Source: Bolinopsis microptera
Taxonomy: Eukaryota; Ctenophora; Tentaculata; Lobata; Bolinopsidae
Assembly (NCBI RefSeq): GCF_026151205.1
Contig: NC_087077.1
Location: 3,534,001 to 3,598,000 of the forward strand
Direction: 5' to 3'
Length of the DNA: 64,000 nucleotides
In this document: positions 58,001-64,000 of the stretch, in pieces
Numbering within the stretch: the first letter of the stretch is position 1
How the letters are laid out: every line of letters starts with the position of its first letter
Position numbers and translations under genes: made by a program
Notes under the pieces: generated by a model
Told to the model about the DNA's origin: nothing
The model's input: only the letters and a program-made list of their open reading frames with translations
Databases searched by the model: none

Positions 58001-61000
58001 TCAATAAGTTCCAAGTTGATCAATCTTCCACAAAGTCGCATCTGCAGCATCTTCCGTTACATCGACCCAAAACGTTGCGTCATCCCGCTGTCTTCTCGAT
58101 ACGAGGTATTTATCTTTTTGTCTATCTTGAGTTTTTCGTATTCTGCACCCCAAACTTTTGTTTTCATTGTCGATATACTCGATCATCCAGCACTCGTTTG
58201 CTTTGCTATGTGGGGTTTCGTGAACTATTGCTCTACCGTCGTCTCCGTGTCTATCATTGAGTACCACTAACATCCGACCAGCGTTGGGATCTGATAAAGA
58301 TAAACATGTTGAAGTTTAACCGGGCATAAAGATCAGTGCATCAAAAAGCGGCTGTTACGTTGCGCAGTAGGTATGTTCTGGGATTCATTTCAAGTTTTGA
58401 CTTGCAGCTGACCACAATACTGTGGCACATGGACTGGCGAGGTTAAATATTGTGCAAAGTGGTGTAATTAAAGCAAGAACTAACCCTGGTTTGTTGTCAC
58501 CTCGAAGATTGCTCTGCAGCCTTTGTTTACCCAAATCTTTCCCTCACAGAATCCAAAGTCTACTCCCAATCTGTAGGGCCCGGTCTCCGACAGCTGCTCT
58601 TTGATTCTCATCCTGGTTACACCAGATATTTTCTTTTCAGCATACTGTGAATTCCAGCTCTCTAGCTTGACAGTTAACAGTTGGTCGCTACCTAAGATGA
58701 TAATTGTATATCAGTGTACCATGCCAATCATTAAAACATAATAAGTGCAAAATAGTGAATTAATCTCCGGTTGGAGAAAAGGCAAAAGCTCACAAAGATG
58801 TGCCATTTTAGCCTTCATTGTCAAAATTGCCGAAATCCACCCAGTTCAATTCATGATGGTAGAAAATATATATCTTTAATCTTGGTTTACACCGTATATG
58901 CTCACCATCACTACTATCCAAAGCTTCGATTCTGTAACAATCCTGAGAATTAACTTCACATCTTTTTATTTTCCAAAGGTCATATTTTCCTTGAGCAGAT
59001 GGTGGTTGAGTGTGGACCCAGTAAGAAACTTTGCTCCTTTCGTCCGAGTTGTGAGTCAGAGTGCAGCCAGCTGCAGGTCCGTCTATTGTTTGTATCACAT
59101 ACCCTTGTTGTTCAGGTGAAGTTGAGCATTGAACTAGACGGGGAAATGTTGGTGAGGACTGAGGAGACATGTAGTACATGATAAATTATGGCTGATTTAT
59201 ACTTCACCGTTCAAACAGATCCAGCAGTCTACACTGGCAAACACGGCATTAGCTACTAGACAGAACAAGAACATTTAAAATGAATAACGTTGACACCTAT
59301 TTTTGCATATTATAATTTAAGGTGAAAAGTTACTTACACGAACTAGAACTTGCGCCAGCAGTACTGGTAGTGGGCAGGTAGGGAGGTATGTCGTATAGGA
59401 GTGGAGCAGAAGGTGATGCAGAGGGTGGAGCAGAGGGTGATGCAGAGGGTGGATCAGAGGGTGGTGCACCATGAGCATTTATCACTGAGAAGATGAGGTT
59501 ACCAACAACTGAACAACAACAACAGCAACATAGCGAACCTAACAAGTTAGGAACGAGCTCAACAAGGAGGCCGATCTGTTTTCGTGTTGTGGGACCCCAG
59601 GCAAAGTGAACAGTTAAATGTCTGGTAGTTATTGTATGTTTACTCTTCAGTCAACACATGGTTTACCAACTCACTTAATACCATATTGTCACGTACTAAC
59701 ATCAGATTCTAATTGATATATGTCATTTTACAATAAAATATTTAATGGGAGGCCCCAAGTGCGTTTTTCCCAGAGAGTAGCCTCGGTTACAGTTAACTGT
59801 TAACTGTAAGCCATTTTTTTGCTCGTGAATAAGATATGACATAAAGTAGTTGCATCCAAACTTTCAGTTGAATTTGAAATAATAATAAGATTGAATAAGG
59901 ATGAAACATACCAGAAGATTCTGACTGTTGGTCAATAATCTGCCACAAAGTCGCATCTTCAACATCTTCCGTTACGTCGACCCAAAACGTTCCCTCATCC
60001 CGCTGTCTTCTAGACACGAGGTATTTATTTATATGAATATCTTGAGTTTTTCGTATTCTGCAACCTAACCTCCTGTTACTTCCGTTGATATACTCGATCA
60101 TCCAGCACTCGTTTGCTTTGCTATGTGGGGTTTCGTGAACTAGTGCTCTACCGTCATCTCCGTGTTTATCATTTAGTACCACTAACATTCGACCAGCGTT
60201 GGGATCTGAATAGAGTTTTTTTATAAGAAAAACTAACCCGGCAATGTAGACTAATTCATAAAACCGTGTTAGTTCTGCAGAAGGTCTTGAGTTCGATTCC
60301 AGAATCTAGACCCTAATGCATCCTGCCACGATACCTTGGTGTTGGATGCTCAGATACTGAAGTTTCACAAGTCGGGTAACTTGTTGCTCAGTCAGCCTCG
60401 ACTCATGAAGTTTACATAACAAGAGTTAACCAGTCAATTACTCCTTTAATTGCCCTAAGTTTTGTGATTTGAAAGCTGTTCTTTTTATAGTTCTTTGTGA
60501 ATGTTTTGTTAAGTGTCAACATTAAAGCAAGAACTAACCCTGGTTTGTTGTCACCTCGAACACTGCTCTGCAGCCTTTGTTTACCCAAATCTTTCCCTCA
60601 CAGAATCCAAAGTCTACTCCCAATCTGTAGGGCCCGGTCTCTGATAGCTGCTCTTTGATCCTCATCCTGGTTACACCAGATATTTTCTTTTCAGCATACT
60701 GTGAATTCCAGCTCTCTAGCTTAACAGTAAACACGTGGTCGCTACCTAAGATGATAATTTTATATCAGTGTACCATGCCAATCGATGAGCTTAGTGCTAA
60801 ATAATGGCTTAAAGACTCTCAGCTTGGAGAAAAGCTCACTTCAATTCGTGATGATTTGATTCTTGGTTTACACGGTGTTTGCTCACCATCACTACTATCC
60901 AAAGCTTTGATTTTGTAACAATCCTGAGAGTTGACTTCACATTTTGTCACTAGCCACCTGTCATAGTTCTGTACTAGCCATGTTTGTTGAGTGTGAATCC

Positions 61001-62265
61001 AGTAAGAGAAATTGTTCCTCCTATCAGAGTTGTGAGTCAGAGCGCAGCCAGCTGCAGGGCCATCTATTGCCTGTATCAGACACCCATGTTGTTCATTTGG
61101 TGGTGGTAAACGTTGTGCTAGACGGGGAAATGTTGGTGAGAAGAGATGTTGGGCAAGAGAAATTAAGACACGATAAAAATAGCATATTTTTCAGAATCAG
61201 GACCAGCAGCCTGAATGGTAACTGAGGCATTTTGTTGTTGCATATCATTACAATTTGATCATAAATTCGGAAAGCAACTTACGTGCAGCACCAACAGTAC
61301 TGGTGGTGCGAGGTACGCTGTATAGGGGTGGGGCAAGGGGTACCAGTGTATCATCAACGTTCAGCACTGAGAAGATGGGGGCATGTAACAATTGGTATTC
61401 TATTGTAAGAAACGAGCCAAAAATTTAAACTAGCATTTTCGTTAGTTATAATGCAGCAACAAAATCAGCACCAGCATTTTATCACGACATTTAGAAAAAT
61501 CTATTCATAATTATATATTTTTAAAACTTTATTTATTTTTTATAACTAAGTATCATAATTTGATTTGAAAAGCAACTAACCTGCTGGAAGGTCGGGTAAG
61601 GCGTTGTATAAGGGCGGAGCGCAGGCTGGTACATCATGATCATTTAGCACTAAGAAAACAGGTTACAACTTAAAAGGGGAGAAATTGGCAAACTAAAAAC
61701 TAAAAAGGAATGAACTATTTAAAAAATATGTATTTATTTTTTACATTAGAAATTGGCATCTGAAACGAAATTAATTCAAAGACACAAGCCACAAATGAAA
61801 ACAACTATTTTGATTTTAGAACAATCAAATACTTAAACGACAATGAGAAAAAAGGACGCGTGAATTGAAAACATTTCTTATGTGAAGTATGGTACAATAT
61901 GGTACACTTACTTTTCATGGTCCTGTCCATCTCCTTCTGTAATGTTTCCAACTTTCTCTCTAACCGTACATTCTCCGCGACTGCTACATCTTTTTCCGCC
62001 ACTGCTACATCCTTTTCTGCTCGGTTTTTTCTCTCTACGTTTCTCAGGTAGAACACATACTCTGGAATTAAGATTATCAGCATATTTTTCTATTCAGGCA
62101 GCATACTTTAATTAAATAGGATCAAATACAAATCAGAAGTAAAAAACACGTTATTTTGATACCTGTAACGATTTGAGGGGCCAATGATCCGATACCAGCT
62201 CTGAGGTCCTCGTCCGATACTGGTATCACCTCCTCCAGCGTGGAGAAGATGGAGAGACTTGACAT
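58001..62265 (-). CDS. lectin-like gene with two C-D-G-E blocks and DUF3011-like exons (unit 2)
   Basis: Eleven exons join in one frame of 669 residues: A 62163-62265, B 61912-62061, C 61581-61649, C 61283-61366, D 60887-61117, G 60539-60745, E 59912-60205, C 59338-59484, D 58906-59133, G 58485-58691, E 58001-58290 (ends in TGA, so no F). All junctions are phase 1. Exon C at 59.4 kb has two PSAP motifs. D exons have DGPAAGC and Trp marks and end at GTGAGC donors. Each G exon (69 residues) reads LESWNSQYAEKKISGVTRMR ... GKIWVNKGCRAVFEV, which resembles the DUF3011 fold (ESW...LS...IWV..GCRA.F). The block C-D-G-E is duplicated, giving a two-headed trefoil-like protein. Function unknown; glycan binding and vesicle association are inferences. 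Confidence 0.65.
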
Positions 62266-62579
62266 ATGTACTGTGGTATTTAATTAAAAGTTTAGTTTAA
62301 GTACTAAATGTTGATCAAAAGTACAATCTTTGATACCGGTTCAAAAGTACAATCTTTGATACCGGTTCATTACAGAGGTAAGCAAGGTGTAACTGTATTA
62401 TGAGATACCTGTCACCCGATGTATCGTACCACTACCAGTCAGTTAGCTTTAGTGTGGTATACGACATACATTATACCTTGTTGGTTACTATGTACTACTG
62501 CTACTTTAATTAAACGAAGCTATATACACAAATCCCATCCTTACGCTTATATACATTATTATACACGATGCAAGGTTTC

Positions 62580-62690
62580 TGCGTATTGCCATAATTTCTT
62601 GTGTACATTGTACAATATCAATATACAATGTACAATATCAATATACAATGTACAATATCAATGTACAATATACAATGTACATGCGTCATT
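62580..62690. repeat. TGTACAATATCAATATACAA tandem repeat
   Basis: About four copies of a 21-bp unit (ATGTACAATATCAATATACA), then variants. Its GTAC/TTGTAC composition recalls the repeat at 3,205-3,330 but the unit differs. It lies upstream of unit 2. Confidence 0.75.
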
Positions 62691-62692
62691 CA

Positions 62693-62840
62693 TTAAGCAC
62701 AACTTTAACTCATCGGAATTAGCAATCTTAGGACAACAGACTACAACGGAAACACAATATGAAGCACAGCTTAATGAACAGTGAACACTGATAATCATGG
62801 AGCTGACGCTTTTAGTCTAATAACAGTAGGGGAGGATTAT
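62693..62840. repeat. upstream direct repeat (first copy)
   Basis: CATTAAGCACAACTTTAACTCATCGGAATTAGCAATCTTAGG and the following 100 bp recur at about 63,863-64,000. Each copy is upstream of an exon A (62,265 and 63,521), so the spacing indicates a duplicated 5' region about 1.17 kb long. The DNA between (62,850-63,410) has no supported gene. Confidence 0.8.
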
Positions 62841-63418
62841 ACCACCCAACTCTAGACACTATTTACATTGTACACTCTATACACTATACACTATACACTG
62901 CAGTAGACCCGGCACGTACTGAAGGAACAAAGCAGTGATATTTGATATCTGTGTCTAAATGGCTTCGATAGGATGTACAGTGCAACGACAAATTAGGTGC
63001 TAAAGTTACATTCAGTAAGTTACAGTAACTGCGTGATTTTCGCGATTTGCAACAGAAATACAAGTTTTCCGCACTTATTTGAACATACACTAAACGTTCA
63101 CAAACTGAGTGGTGATGGAAGTGTCACCTGGGAACCCACTCCACTGATCATGTTACACAAAGTGTGGCTGTACAGTTTCGTTGGGACAAAATTCTTTGGT
63201 ATCAAATTACAAACGAGTTTAATGTCTATTTTTTCAATCTCCGTATGCGAAAAACACGTGACTTCAAGAATGAACAGATAAAAGGTCGGATTTTCATATC
63301 AATTAAGGCCACGGTTAAACAAAAAACACGGACAATTCCAGCATATTTCATTGCCACATATTATGCACCTGCAATAACCTATATAAATCATTTTTATTTA
63401 TACACATTAGTTTGATAC

Positions 63419-63521
63419 CTGTTACGATTTGAGGGGCCAATGATCTGATACCAGCTCTGAGGTCCTCGTCCGATACTGGTATCACCTCCTCCAGCGTGGA
63501 GAAGATGGAGAGACTTGACAT
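63419..63521 (-). CDS. isolated exon A (unit 1), possible alternative first exon
   Basis: A 103-bp exon A with ATG at 63521 and a GTATCA donor, coding MSSLSIFSTLEEV with one change (GIRSLAPQ instead of GIGSLAPQ). No exon B lies between it and exon A of unit 2. It could splice to exon B at 62,061 as an alternative start, because phase and donor fit, or it could be a remnant of a unit whose other exons were deleted. Confidence 0.5.
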
Positions 63522-64000
63522 AATGTGATGTCTACACCCCAATGCTAGCTGTGGTATTTAGTTTAAAGGTTTAGTTGAAGTACTAGATGTTGATCAGTCA
63601 ATTTTTATAAGTCTCTATTTCCGAAAATGGAAAATAAAGTAGAATATTTGATTGTAAAGGTAAGCAAGGTGTATTTGAGATACTGGTCCAGCAACTTGCG
63701 CAGAATTATGAGGACTACCAGATCCTGGTGGAACCTAAGCGATCCATGATATCACGACAGGCCCTAGACTATATGCCCCAACCTTAAAATCTATAATTCG
63801 ATTTTACAAGATCTGTGAGATCTCAATAAGGGGTGCAAATTGGAAAATGACCGCAATTCCATTAAACATAACTTTAACTCATCGGAATCAGCAATCTTAG
63901 GACAACAGACTACAACGAAACACAATATGAAGCACAACTAGATGAACACTGATAATCATGGAGCTGACTCTTATAGTCTAATAACATTAGGGGAGGTTAA

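Noticed and set aside
60285..60320. tRNA or tRNA-derived SINE (GAGTTCGATTCC resembles a B box)
   Set aside because: No A box at the right distance and no cloverleaf could be drawn.

Overview
The window is eukaryotic, AT-rich nuclear DNA from an invertebrate animal. Evidence is spliceosomal introns with GTAAGT-type donors, a rhodopsin-class GPCR, several metazoan-type retroelement families (CR1-like LINE, a restriction-like-endonuclease non-LTR element, Penelope-like GIY-YIG elements), a pogo-like DNA transposon and long minisatellites. I cannot name the species; an early-branching or marine invertebrate is only a guess.

Layout. 1-2.2 kb holds four in-frame exons of an unrelated plus-strand gene whose ends I do not see. 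2.2-7.1 kb is a repeat graveyard: a LINE 3' end, a LINE reverse-transcriptase fragment, a 1.27 kb inverted-repeat element and a pogo-like relic. From 7.1 to 64 kb the window is a tandem array, all on the minus strand, of at least ten copies of one multi-exon gene family. The family exon order is A (34-residue N-terminus), B (heptad-repeat coiled coil), C (short proline-rich exon with overlapping PSAP and PPxY motifs), D, E and F (ricin-like beta-trefoil segments). Every internal intron is phase 1, so any exon can be lost, gained or duplicated without changing the frame, and the copies show this. One gene (58.0-62.3 kb) carries two C-D-G-E blocks with an added DUF3011-like exon G. One (35.3-36.9 kb) has lost C, D and E. 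One (42.8-45.2 kb) has lost D and E.

A seven-transmembrane receptor lies on the opposite strand inside the last intron (E to F) of the lectin-like gene. The intact copy is at 16.67-17.85 kb. Broken copies are at 21.6 and 50.3 kb, and C-terminal scraps occur in the same intron of most other units. Receptor and lectin-like gene therefore appear to have been amplified together as one nested cassette.

Mobile DNA has cut through the array: a 4.3 kb transposon with a 6-bp target duplication and a 2.2 kb polypyrimidine core (23.9-28.2 kb), a 3.45 kb fold-back element inside an F exon (46.7-50.1 kb), a pogo-like element (43.4-44.3 kb), a Penelope-like insertion with a 20-bp target duplication (14.8-15.45 kb) and a 5'-truncated REL retrotransposon (20.15-21.4 kb). 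A 2,367-bp block (33.5-38.2 kb) is present twice in tandem with no indel I can detect. Units with all exons open are at 31.2-34.5, 35.3-36.9, 37.7-41.0, 42.8-45.2 and 58.0-62.3 kb. The others carry a splice-junction stop, frameshift, lost donor or insertion.
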